In this document: piece by piece, positions 37,369 through 46,664 of the stretch | Layout: the number at the start of each line of letters is the position of its first letter | How positions within the stretch are numbered: the first letter of the stretch is position 1 | Assembly (NCBI GenBank): GCA_963966185.1 | Contig: CAWZYM010000104.1 | Coordinates: 97,001-161,000, forward strand | Direction of reading: 5' to 3' | Length of the DNA: 64,000 nt | Origin: Rhabditoides inermis | Taxonomy: Eukaryota; Nematoda; Chromadorea; Rhabditida; Rhabditidae | Position numbers and translations under genes: made by a program | Notes under the pieces: model-generated | Told to the model about the DNA's origin: nothing | Seen by the model: the letters and a program-made list of their open reading frames with translations, nothing else | Databases searched by the model: none

Positions 37369-38457
37369 ATGTGGAGCGCGACACCCCGCCGCAAGAACAT
37401 GGACGAGGCGCTGCCGTCTGCCAAGAAGCGACGCGAGTCCATCCTGCGTCCGACGTAAGTCTCTTTCTATGTTACCATTGCGGTCGAATGGCACCTCGTT
37501 TGGTCATTAATGTCACTGCTTCAGGCTCCCCGCTGTATTCTTCACTCCCTCGCGGACGAGCCTATGCCCGGACACCAAGTTGGAGGTGAGTGATTGCTTG
37601 GACGCATTGGTTTATCGACTGATTGCAGGAGGCGGAAGCCGCGCTCGCTAAACACCAGACGCTGTTGACGGAGGCGCGGCGCAGCTGGAGCGACCGTCGG
37701 CCGTTCCATGGCCACGAGTGAGTGGGAGTCGACAACACGGGCAATGAGCTGATGCATGCTGGGTAAAAGGATTGGTGACTGATGATCGCCCTTTTCAGCC
37801 TACGGTCTCGCGCTGCGGAGGCGCGTCGCTCGTTTATGGGACGAGCAGGCATGTGCTGGCAAGGGACGAGGACGAGCATCCTCTCGCATCGCGCGCACGA
37901 CACATCCTCGCCGCGCGCGGTCTACCCCCTCTTCGCCAAGCGAGTGAGTGCCGTTGTGGGACTTGTCCTCTACATCATTTTGTCGTGAAAAAGCGTACAT
38001 GACTGTTGTGTTAGATAGAGTCGCAATAGTATATGTGCTTTACTGTGTCAAACTCAAAAATCGCCTGTTCAGTACCGCGAGAAGCGGCCGGAGGCAGAGT
38101 CCAGTGTGCTCACTGGAAGGGAGTCCGTTGCGCGGGTCACCAGGCTCGCTCTGGATAAGTTCTTCTTGAGCAATTACGCGCAGGTGCGGCCGCCGGGCTG
38201 GCAGCAGGTGAGTGCGACACGGGTATTTGTGTTTGAGAACACTTCCGGTATGACAGTGTAAACAACACGTGCATCTACCGCCGTCCATCCACAATAGCTG
38301 TTTGCAGTGCGTGGAGGAGCAACTGGCGGCGAGTCGCGGCGTCGTTCTGTCGGCGAGGGAGCTAAAGGCTCAGTGGAGACGGCGAGTCGCTCGTCGCGCG
38401 GCCCGGCTGCGCGAGCACGACCCAGAGTTCAAGCCGTCCCGCCGCCCTGCTGTGTAG
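37369..38457 (+). CDS. Small basic hypothetical protein, complete multi-exon gene
   Basis: The ATG at 37369 (MWSATPRRKNMDEALPSAKK) was chosen because every later splice phase agrees with it. The overlapping open frame from 37359 does not splice through. Six exons with clean GT-AG introns follow in phase: LPAVFFTPSRTSLCPDTKLE, EAEAALAKHQTLLTEARRSW, DLRSRAAEARRSFMGRAGMC, then YREKRPEAESSVLTGRESVA with LALDKFFLSNYAQVRPPGWQ, then CVEEQLAASRGVVLSARELK, ending REHDPEFKPSRRPAV and TAG at 38457. It is about 250 residues long, Arg/Ala-rich with predicted helices and a KKRR basic patch near the start, suggesting a nuclear protein. I recognise no family. A polyadenylation signal lies at 38667-38672. The end of the last exon is duplicated near 61.83-61.91 kb. 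Confidence 0.7.
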
Positions 38458-38666
38458 ACAGTGAGTCGACCGAACGAGTATTATAATGTTATTGTTTTGT
38501 CGCCCTCTGTATATAGTGTGTTGTATACTGTATATAGTGTGTTGTTTAGATCATATAGTGTTGTTAGATCCATGATATATATCGAGTAGGCTTATTTCGT
38601 TACGTGTTTTATAGTTTCATACGCGCGCTTTTTCGATTATTTGTAATTTGTCTTTGATTATGTCAA

Positions 38667-38672
38667 AATAAA
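38667..38672 (+). terminator. Polyadenylation signal of the small basic protein gene
   Basis: AATAAA 210 bp after the stop, conserved in the duplicated copy near 62129. Confidence 0.5.
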
Positions 38673-38804
38673 AGTCATCTGATGAATTTTCTTCTGTTTA
38701 TACGTAATCGCAGAAAGACGGATTGATTTAGAATCTTGTCGGGAACAGCATCAACGAAAATTTTTGACATTAATTGAGACGTTATGCGAAGTAGGATGAT
38801 TCGT

Positions 38805-39005
38805 CATTGCACCGCGTTGTCCGACTGGTTCAGTGCAATTGACGACAGGCGCTTGCACTTGGTGTCGCAGTTCGCAGTCGTTGAACTTCGGTTTGCGGGT
38901 GTCGGAAGGGAACAACATTCACTTCTGGAATAGCTGCTCCCGGTTCATTTCATTTCTGGAAAGCTGCTCCCGGCTCGCTCTGGATAAGTTCTTCTTGAGC
39001 TTTGG
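38805..39005 (-). pseudogene. Orphaned, decayed terminal exon of the zinc-finger gene
   Basis: This segment matches 62295-62430, where the open reading continues the zinc-finger-family exon (THREQLFQEWMSLPSDTRK). Here it has small insertions and deletions, and it is separated from its parent exon by about 830 bp of inserted DNA. Its left neighbour string GGCTCGCTCTGGATAAGTTC duplicates 38141-38160, part of an exon of the plus-strand gene. Confidence 0.55.
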
Positions 39006-39535
39006 ATAAGGTGATACTGGTAAGGTATTCCGGAAGTGTTCGCTGTATTCAGCTCGTTTTGCGCACCTACTCTCTCTACGCATCACAACATATAGCATGC
39101 TCACACCCCCCCTCGTTTTCTCCTTAATGTTTTCCGGACGATTCATACAAGATGAATGGTTTCCGAAATGTGAAATTGTTGTTGTGAGACGCGATGCATG
39201 GTACCTACTACCTACGGACTCAAGAACAGAATACAAGACGTCCGACGCCACCCGACCCAACTTCCTCTGCTGACGTTGTCGTAGTCCGAGAAGCCCATCT
39301 TGTTCTCGACTAGAAGGATTCAACAGATTGAAAAAGTAATTATCGAAAACACTGGGTGCACACAACTTCTTTTAGTGAACAATAACACAAAACAATTCGA
39401 GAGTCGTACAACAACAAAACAAGAAACAAAGTTAGGCGTAGGGCAGTGGAACGGTGAAATATGAGTTTAGGATCTACAACCATCCAGAAAGGAATACTAA
39501 TAGGCGAGAACGCGTAGAGTGACTGGTAGTGGAGC

Positions 39536-40340
39536 TCAGGCCACGTAGAGGGCGTGTCGCTTCCAGGAGCGGCTCGCCTGCGCGCACACCTTGTCGCGTC
39601 TCTGTCTCTGTCTCTGCCTGCCCTGCTCCCTCTTCCTCTCCTCCTTCTCGCGAGTCGCCGCGCTCTGTCGCTTCGCCACCCGGCCGCGCTTCCGACCCCG
39701 ACACACCGCGTTGCGCGGCTGAAAGAAATCTGTTATTGGAGCTATGGGAAATCTACGTCACAAATCATGTTTTGGAGTGATTTTTAACTAAACGTGCAAA
39801 AAGATGATCTATGGTAATCACCTTGTTGTAGTTCCTGTGCTTGAGATGCTTGCGCGGCGGCTTCCAATTGAACACGATGTTGGGACGTCTACAACACTGC
39901 GTCACTTTCACTCTCTCTCTTTCTCTCTCTCTCTCTCAACGCACAGAGTGATGTCGTAGTTTCGAGTGAGCCGGCGGCGGTCGAGAGTGAACGCACTGCG
40001 CAGGCCCTCATTGTATAGAAGGCGGTCGACCAGGCGACGCTCCTAGGATCAGAAGGGATGGGTGGAACAAACTCTCACTCACCACTACACAACCCTTGGG
40101 TGCGAGAGGGGAGAAGATGCGACGCTTGAGGGAGAAGTAGCGGGAGGGAAAGCAGTGGGCCTGGAATTCGGGAAACCAACACTTGTATTAAAAAGTTCTT
40201 AGTGTATTGTGACTACCGTAGTGAAATGTGGGTGTACCTCGAAGTCTCTGCGAGCACACGCCTGGTCGAGGAGCAGTAGCGCGGCGAGGCGGCCCGCCAC
40301 AGAGCCAGCATCCACATCCGAGTGGCACTGGACGACTCTC

Positions 40341-40385
<45 letters not shown>

Positions 40386-40663
40386 GCGTACCTTCAAGTG
40401 CTCTTCGTGATCGTCCCACGTGACGATAGCTTTATGACAGAGAATGCAGGCTAGTGCCTGAACCCAGCTATGTACGAATGGAATGCTACACGACCGCACC
40501 TCTCTGTTGATGTGAGTGGCAATGTGGGCGGCGATTCGATCCTCCCCCAGACGCGAGCCACACACGCAGCACGCATGCTGCAATCATGTAAAGTCGCCGT
40601 CTGGCCGAGCAGATAGTCTGCGACCACGCTCAGTTTCCCCACTGACAGAGTGAAAATCGGCAT
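39536..40663 (-). CDS. C2H2-like zinc-finger protein with basic C-terminus
   Basis: The proposed start at 40663 gives MPIFTLSVGKLS; a 50-bp intron leads to two zinc-knuckle-like motifs, HACCVCGSRLGEDRIAAHI (C-x2-C...H) and ACILCHKAIVTWDDHEEHLK (C-x2-C...H-x3-H). Further exons read CHSDVDAGSVAGRLAALLLL, HCFPSRYFSLKRRIFSPLAP, ERRLVDRLLYNEGLRSAFTL and RPNIVFNWKPPRKHLKHRN. The last exon is strikingly basic (REKEERKREQGRQRQRQRRD) and ends HALYVA with TGA at 39536. The two finger motifs suggest nucleic-acid binding in the nucleus. The first exon is uncertain, and these exons could be the 3' half of the Lys-rich gene directly upstream on the same strand. The terminal exon differs from that of the copy at 62.2-62.9 kb. 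Confidence 0.55.
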
Positions 40664-40793
40664 TTAGCATAAAATCTAGAAGACCGATCTGATTAAAGTA
40701 TCTGGTATTCCTATAAATATTTATATGTATAGTGTTACTAAATTGCCCACCTCATCGGACCGAGTATCTCGGTTGTTGTGATGCGTGCGGTGC

Positions 40794-42382
40794 TCATGTC
40801 CCCACGTGTTCTAAGTCACTCAGTAAGTCAAAGAACATGAGACCGTCTACCTTTTTGTGACACTTCTTCTTCTTCTGCTTGCGTGACATTGCAGGCCCTG
40901 CGGGTCTGGCAGGCACGGAATCGGCAGCACCATGCTGGCGAGAAATGCGGATGCGCCTCGAGTACTTGAAGAACTCAGCCAGCTCGACGTCTACCATATA
41001 TTCCTGCAAGAGGCGAATCACAATAACCGGCCTCTCTAGATGCAGCCAGTGTCATGACGACGTCATGACGACCCGTGTACTTGAGTATTCTCTATACCAT
41101 TCCCAATACGCACCTCTACTATCGGCGCAGGTTCCGGGTCAACGCTTTTGATAGGACGTTGTGCCTGAAATCGTTTTGTTAACATATGAAACGTATGAAA
41201 GTCTTTTTTACCCTTCGCTTTTTGCCGACAGACACAATCGAATTCTTTTGGGAAACCTAAAATAACAACTACATACATAAGAGTAGGGGATATTTCACCT
41301 CTTGCTGCTTGGCAATCTTTTTCTTGGCAGCCTTGTTCTTGGCAGATTTCTGCAATGCCTGCGAGACAGAAGCGGGCGGCTTGGAAAAAGCCTGAAACCA
41401 CAACTAGAAACACCATTCTATATGACGTCACCTTAGCCAGTGGCTTCTCCACTGCTATCTTCTTCTGCTTCCGAGCCTTCTGAACGGGTTTCTGCAATGC
41501 CTGCGGGACAGAAGCGGGCGGCTTGGAAAGAGCCTGAAACCACAACTAGAAACACCATTCTATATGACGTCACCTTAGCCAGTAGCTTCTCCACGGCTAC
41601 CTTCTTCTTCGGAGCCTTCTGAACGGGTTTCTGCAATGACTGCGGGACAGAAGCGGGCGGCTTGGGAAGAGCCTGAAACCACAACTGGAAACACCATTCT
41701 ATATGACGTCACCTTAGCCAGTGGCTTCTCCACGGCTACCTTCTTCTTCGGAGCCTTCTGAACGGGTTTCTCCAGTGGCTGAGAGACCGAAGCGGGCAGT
41801 TTGGAAAGAGCCTGAAACCACAACTAGAAACACCATTCTATATGACGTCACCTTAGCCAGTGGCTTCTCCACTGCTACCTTTTTCTGCTTCGGAGCCTTC
41901 TGAACGGGTTTCTGCAATGCCTGCGGGACAGAAGCGGGCGGCTTGGAAAAAAGCCTGAAACCACAACTAGAAACACCATTCGATCTGACGTCACCTCAGC
42001 TAGTGGCTTCTCCACTGCTACCTTCTTCTGCTTCGGAGCCTTCTGAACGGGTTTCTGCAATGCCTGCGGGACAGAAGCGGGCGGCTTGGAAAGAGCCTGA
42101 AACCACAACTAGAAACACCATTCTATATGACGTCACCTCAGCTAGTGCTAGTGGCTTCTCCACGGCTACCTTCTTTTTCTTCTTTTTCTTCGGAGCCTTC
42201 TGAAGGACAGGATGCGCAAGTGGAGCAGGCGATTGACAAGGAGGCTGACACATGAAACCTTGTCAACGCAGTAGCTATAGGAAGTACTTACCTGGATCTC
42301 AGACGCCAGGCCATTCGTTTCTCCGATTCCTTGTGTCTCGCAAAGCCATGGGGCAGACGAGTGAGTCGCCAGCCGAGTTCAT
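40794..42382 (-). CDS. Lys/Pro/Ala-rich repeat protein, long paralogue
   Basis: A minus-strand gene whose middle is a run of near-identical exons of about 102 nt separated by 40-nt introns. Each exon encodes a unit such as LSKPPASVPQALQKPVQKAP followed by KQKKVAVEKPLAE, like the basic tails of linker histones or nucleolar proteins. Downstream exons read SAKNKAAKKKIAKQQE, VSQKNSIVSVGKKRR, RPIKSVDPEPAPIVE and EYMVDVELAEFFKYSRRIRI, ending near KKKKCHKK. The stop at 40794 assumes no further splicing. The first exon matches the short paralogue but has a 4-bp insertion (GACTCACTCG versus GACTCG). That takes the ATG at 42382 out of frame with the body, so the true start is unclear or the gene is impaired. 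One repeat exon (about 41860-41955) has a 1-bp insertion. Probable nuclear or chromatin role, by composition only. Confidence 0.6.
41300..42245 (-). repeat. Tandemly amplified exon-intron unit, about 141 bp, seven to eight copies
   Basis: Intron starts (GTGACGTCATATAGAATGGT or close variants) recur on the minus strand at + positions of about 41428, 41570, 41710, 41850, 41993 and 42135. Each 40-nt intron ends GTTGTGGTTTCAG, and each exon begins GCTCTTTCCAAGCC. All copies are phase 0, so copies can be gained, lost or skipped without shifting the frame. The paralogue at 52.3-52.7 kb has only three units. Confidence 0.85.
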
Positions 42383-42481
42383 TATGAAACTATTAACTAC
42401 TCTCGTATGATAACATAATTCAAAAAAGACAACAAACACAGCCAATAACGAATACGTTGAAAAGCCGAATACAGCTCAGCT

Positions 42482-42511
42482 CACGTGGTTGCGAAATTGG
42501 CGGGAAGCGCC
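42482..42511 (-). promoter_or_regulatory. Candidate promoter: E-box plus E2F-like site upstream of the long Lys-rich gene
   Basis: CACGTG at 42482 and the string GCGAAATTGGCGGGAAGCGC at 42491 lie about 100 bp upstream of the gene start. The same pair lies upstream of the short paralogue (52927-52957) although flanking DNA has diverged. GGCGGGAA matches the E2F/DP core, so S-phase-linked expression is an inference. Confidence 0.5.
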
Positions 42512-42559
42512 AAACGAGAGAGGAAGTACAGAACAATCGATAGCGCTCAATCGAGACAC

Positions 42560-42766
42560 AACGAAACAACAGAACCACAGAATGAAACGAATAAAAATAA
42601 ATATTTTCAAATTCAAAGGAAGAGGGAGAGAGAAGAAAGAGAAAGAAAATAAGACAGAGAGAGAGAGAACGAGAAGAAGAAAGAGAACGAGAAAGACAAA
42701 AATGAAGTACTTCCTATAGCTACTTTGCGTTGAAAGAGAAAAAGAGGGGGAAATAGTGAAAAGAGG

Positions 42767-42802
<36 letters not shown>

Positions 42803-43034
42803 TTATTTTTTAGAAAAAGGGAGTGAAAGGAGAGAGAGCACGAGTAAGTATCAAGAGGGATTTTATAACCCATCGTGGAGATATAAACATCGCAAATGGC
42901 ATGAAACCAAATGTTTATTCGACGGCAACAATACCGTAGAAACAACAATGCAATTTCATAAGAAACAAGAACAAAAACGACAACAACTGGAGACAAAACA
43001 ACACTAACAACGTGCTGGCTGGACGCAGTGTCCC
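42560..43034. repeat. GA-rich low-complexity spacer
   Basis: 42615-42860 is dominated by imperfect (GA)n with a near-perfect run at 42773-42798. An AATAAA on the minus strand near 42908 probably serves the F-box gene ending at 43035. The long open frames across it are repeat artefacts. Confidence 0.7.
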
Positions 43035-44668
43035 TCACTCCACCTTCATAGTCGCGTCCTTCTCCTTCTCGTAGACGAAGCACTTGATGGTCGTCTCAGA
43101 ACGATTAGAGGAGACAGTACACTCGAGTCTCTCCCCATCCGCACGCGCTATCGAGTAGACTGTCACATAGCTGCCGTCAGAGATGCGAAGCTCCTAGATA
43201 TAAATCTTCCTTAAACATTGGACAAACACACAATACCTTGTCGGAGGAAGCGAGAGTGGCGATGAAATGGCGATAGATGATTCTCTCCGAAATTGCATAT
43301 TTACCTATGCGCATAGAAACCTCAAGGGTCAGTCTGTCTCCGCCTTGCTTGCGTCCACTCCTCAACAATATGATAAACAGATAGTGCTAAAAGTTATACA
43401 ATATAATGCTACAATTTACAATATCAACTACAACTCTCTTATTTTAAATACCGAACCTTGATGTGTGCCTGTGTGAGCACGAGAACGGAGAGGTAGTCAC
43501 AAGCGAGGTTCTCGGGAACCATTCGCGTGTTGATGTAGTGTCGCAGCTTGGGAAAGCGAGTGACGAGATGGGGCCAGGTATGGAGATCTCCATCCAGGTA
43601 CTCCAGAACGTGGTCCTGCACATGTTTTTGAAGATGGTTTGAAAAGTTGACATACCACGTTGGGATGAAAATGTTTGTAGATGAGGTCGGTGGGCGCGGT
43701 ACAGCTATCCTGACCGCAGCCAAGAAACTCCCAATAGAGACGCCGCATCGGGATGAGCTACAAATATGAAAGCGGTAACATTCAATAAGATCTGTCTCGA
43801 ACCTCAGTGAGACTGCGGAACATGGAAGCAACTTGGTCCTGAGAAAAACTTCCGCACCAAAGGGACTTCTTGTCTACATACATCTCTGTCGAGTGAGAAC
43901 TGTATGTACTGGCTTGCGAATCGAAGGCGACCCAATCGTAGATTTTGCCCTTGGCGAGAGAGGGGAGAAGAAGTTGAATCAGATCGAAGCTCAAATTAAC
44001 TTCACATGCCTGAATCCCACAAAAATTAATTGTAAGTGCACAAATTCTCACTAACAAAAATGATGCGCACGCGAGTGACGAGATGGCCGTTGAGAAGAGA
44101 GGCCATCGTCCGCAAAAACGCCGTCTTCCTGCAAGCGAACGTGAACAAACACGACAAAATCACGACTAACCATTCGTCGCTGTTCTTGGTGAGCTCACTG
44201 TGGCACGTGTAGCATTTGTCCGGCTCGATCAAACTCGGGGAAGACACATCCGGGTGGAGAGACACGGTGCTCTGAAAAGTATATCCGTCTGCCTGTTTGT
44301 AAGTCTGTCGGTCTGAACACTGCAAAACGACAAACATAATACTCGCCCACAGAACCCACATTGAGCATGTCGAAGATGGCAACTGGCTTGAGTTCGATGC
44401 CAGCAGATCGGATGGTCGCACTGAAAGAAATGAAATGAGAGACACACGCATTTTGGACTCACCAGTTCTCGGGACTGGAAGACGCGAAGAGCAGAGCCTC
44501 GAGCGGGTTCATATCAGCGAACACCTGACAGCGAATCTCAACCGGCAGAAGAGAGAACAGCGACTGGGGTGCAGACTGTCTCTTTCTCGCAAGACTCCAC
44601 TCCCCTCACTCACTCACCTTCTGCGGAGGCGCATCGCCACCCTTCGCAGCGCTCGCCACGGCACTCAT
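43035..44668 (-). CDS. F-box-like protein, copy 1
   Basis: The start at 44668 gives MSAVASAAKGGDAPPQK. After an intron, SLFSLLPVEIRCQVFADMNP and LEALLFASSSPENW form an F-box-like helical motif, the family that links substrates to SCF ubiquitin ligases. Later exons read ATIRSAGIELKPVAIFDMLN, STVSLHPDVSSPSLIEPDKC with Y-T-C-H, FLRTMASLLNGHLVTRVRII, LSFDLIQLLLPSLAKGKIYD, LIPMRRLYWEFLGCGQDSCT, DHVLEYLDGDLHTWPHLVTR, GGDRLTLEVSMRIGKYAISE and ELRISDGSYVTVYSIARADG, ending at TGA 43035. The C-terminal beta-rich part (TVSSNRSETTIKCFVYEK) could be the substrate-binding domain common in nematode F-box proteins. The closest relative is the copy at 53.5-55.3 kb. Phases agree across nearly all introns. Confidence 0.65.
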
Positions 44669-44838
44669 CTCAAAATATTAGAACATATTAGACCAATCAT
44701 ATAAATAAACACAAAAACAACAAAAAGAAGAAAAAGACGAAAAAAGCGCAACTGGAAACACTGAACAAAAATTTCTTCGATGCGTGCGTGGTGAGTCCCC
44801 ACGCTTGATTTCGCAATGCCACCTGAATCGATTAACTA

Positions 44839-44880
44839 GGGCGGAGCTTTGATCGCTTATTGGCTGACGTTCTTTTTCCT
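44839..44880 (-). promoter_or_regulatory. Candidate F-box promoter: GC box and inverted CCAAT
   Basis: GGGCGGAGCTTTGATCGC followed by TATTGGCTGACGT lies about 170 bp upstream of the F-box start. The string is almost unchanged at 55461-55500 upstream of copy 2, while the DNA around it has drifted. GGGCGG and ATTGG match a GC box and an inverted CCAAT box. Confidence 0.5.
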
Positions 44881-44968
44881 GAAAACTGGAAAAAAAGTTT
44901 TTGACATGGTTTTAGTCCTGAAGTGAGAGCACAAATTTTCATAAACGTGTGTTACGTAGAAAACAAAC

Positions 44969-44974
44969 TTTATT
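44969..44974 (-). terminator. Polyadenylation signal of the ECM29-like gene
   Basis: AATAAA on the minus strand, about 100 bp after the stop at 45076. Confidence 0.55.
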
Positions 44975-45075
44975 ATAGGAATAAAAAACAATAAATAATT
45001 ATAACATCCATTCATACATACAATTCACAGTGTAACACCGGCAAGTACGACCCTCTACCGTCTTCCATCCCGTCC

Positions 45076-45746
45076 TCATGTCTCCATGGGCTCGCTGCCC
45101 TCCCTCTCCATCTTTCCCAGAATGCCCGTCTCCGAGGCGATCTTGTTCTCCTTGAGACGAGACATCACAGACGGCCAGTCAGCCGAAGCGACGCCACGTC
45201 GATCCAACGAGAACAACTAAATGGAAGAGAGGGTAGGGAGGGAGGGAGAGAGAGAAAGAGAGAAGGAGGGGAGACTACCTTGTAGACAGCCTGCAGTGCC
45301 TGTACAGTGAGTGTCCTCCGCCCGTCTCCCCACTCATCCGCCCGATCGAGAAGGACTGTCACCAGACGGGAGCAGTCGATGCGACCCGAGAACGACACTC
45401 TGCAACAAACAGACAATACACTGTGAGCCTATTCATTGCAATCCGATAAAACAATTTTCGACTCCAGATATATGAAAAGCGTCGAAAAGGAGGCTACTAA
45501 TTCGAAAACTCAATGTTTTCAGTGACGTCATCGGCTGAATGAGAGAAAGTGGAGAGGAGGGGGGGGGGGGGGAGAGAGCGTGAGAGAGAGAGAGAGAGGG
45601 AGAGAGAGACGGACCCTTTGTCTCCGATGGTGTCGATCCTCTTCTGGACCCTCTCCAGCAGCCAGTCCGCGGCAGCTGTCGCCCGCACACTCGCAGCCAC
45701 CGACGCCACACAGCCGAGACCTGCGGACGAGTAGGGCTGAAGAACA

Positions 45747-45788
<42 letters not shown>

Positions 45789-46357
45789 CACCCACCTTGT
45801 TCTTCTTGCTGGCCTCCCTCTTGAGCACTGTGAATACTTCCTCGGCCCTCTGCTCACTCCATCCCACCCGCTCTCCGGCAGCCGCAGCCACCGCCGAGAC
45901 CGCATCCAGAATGCGAGCCTTCCCGTCCCACAGACGACCCGAAAGCAGGGGAAGCAGGCGGGCGATGATCGCATCTACAAGTGTAAAAGATACAAATACA
46001 ATAAAAAGACTACAGAAGCATCACTCTAGTCAATGACGTCATCCGCTCACCAGCTTCCGGTCCGTCCATGTGTTTGATGGCCTCTGCAGCGGCGGCGACC
46101 ATTCCGGCCGCCTGCGCTCGCACACTCCACACAGCACTCTCCTCCATCAGAGACAGACCCGTAGAGAAGATCTCCGCGTGGTGCAGACGCACCGCCGCCT
46201 CCGTGCCTGCAACCACGCCGCTCACGCTCCGCCCCCGGTAGTCCCGCCCACTCACTCGGCACCAGCTCGTTCCACAGCTCCTCCCACTCGCCGGCGCGTT
46301 TCGCGGACGCGTCGTCTCCCTTGATCACTGCGAGGGGGGAATGAGAGAGAGAGAAAG

Positions 46358-46404
<47 letters not shown>

Positions 46405-46441
46405 ATGAGAGAAAGAAGGAGAGGGAAAGAGAGAGAGAAAG

Positions 46442-46499
<58 letters not shown>

Positions 46500-46527
46500 G
46501 GAGAGAGATAGAGAGAGAAGAAGAAGA

Positions 46528-46608
<81 letters not shown>

Positions 46609-46618
46609 CGAGAGCGAG

Positions 46619-46664
<46 letters not shown>

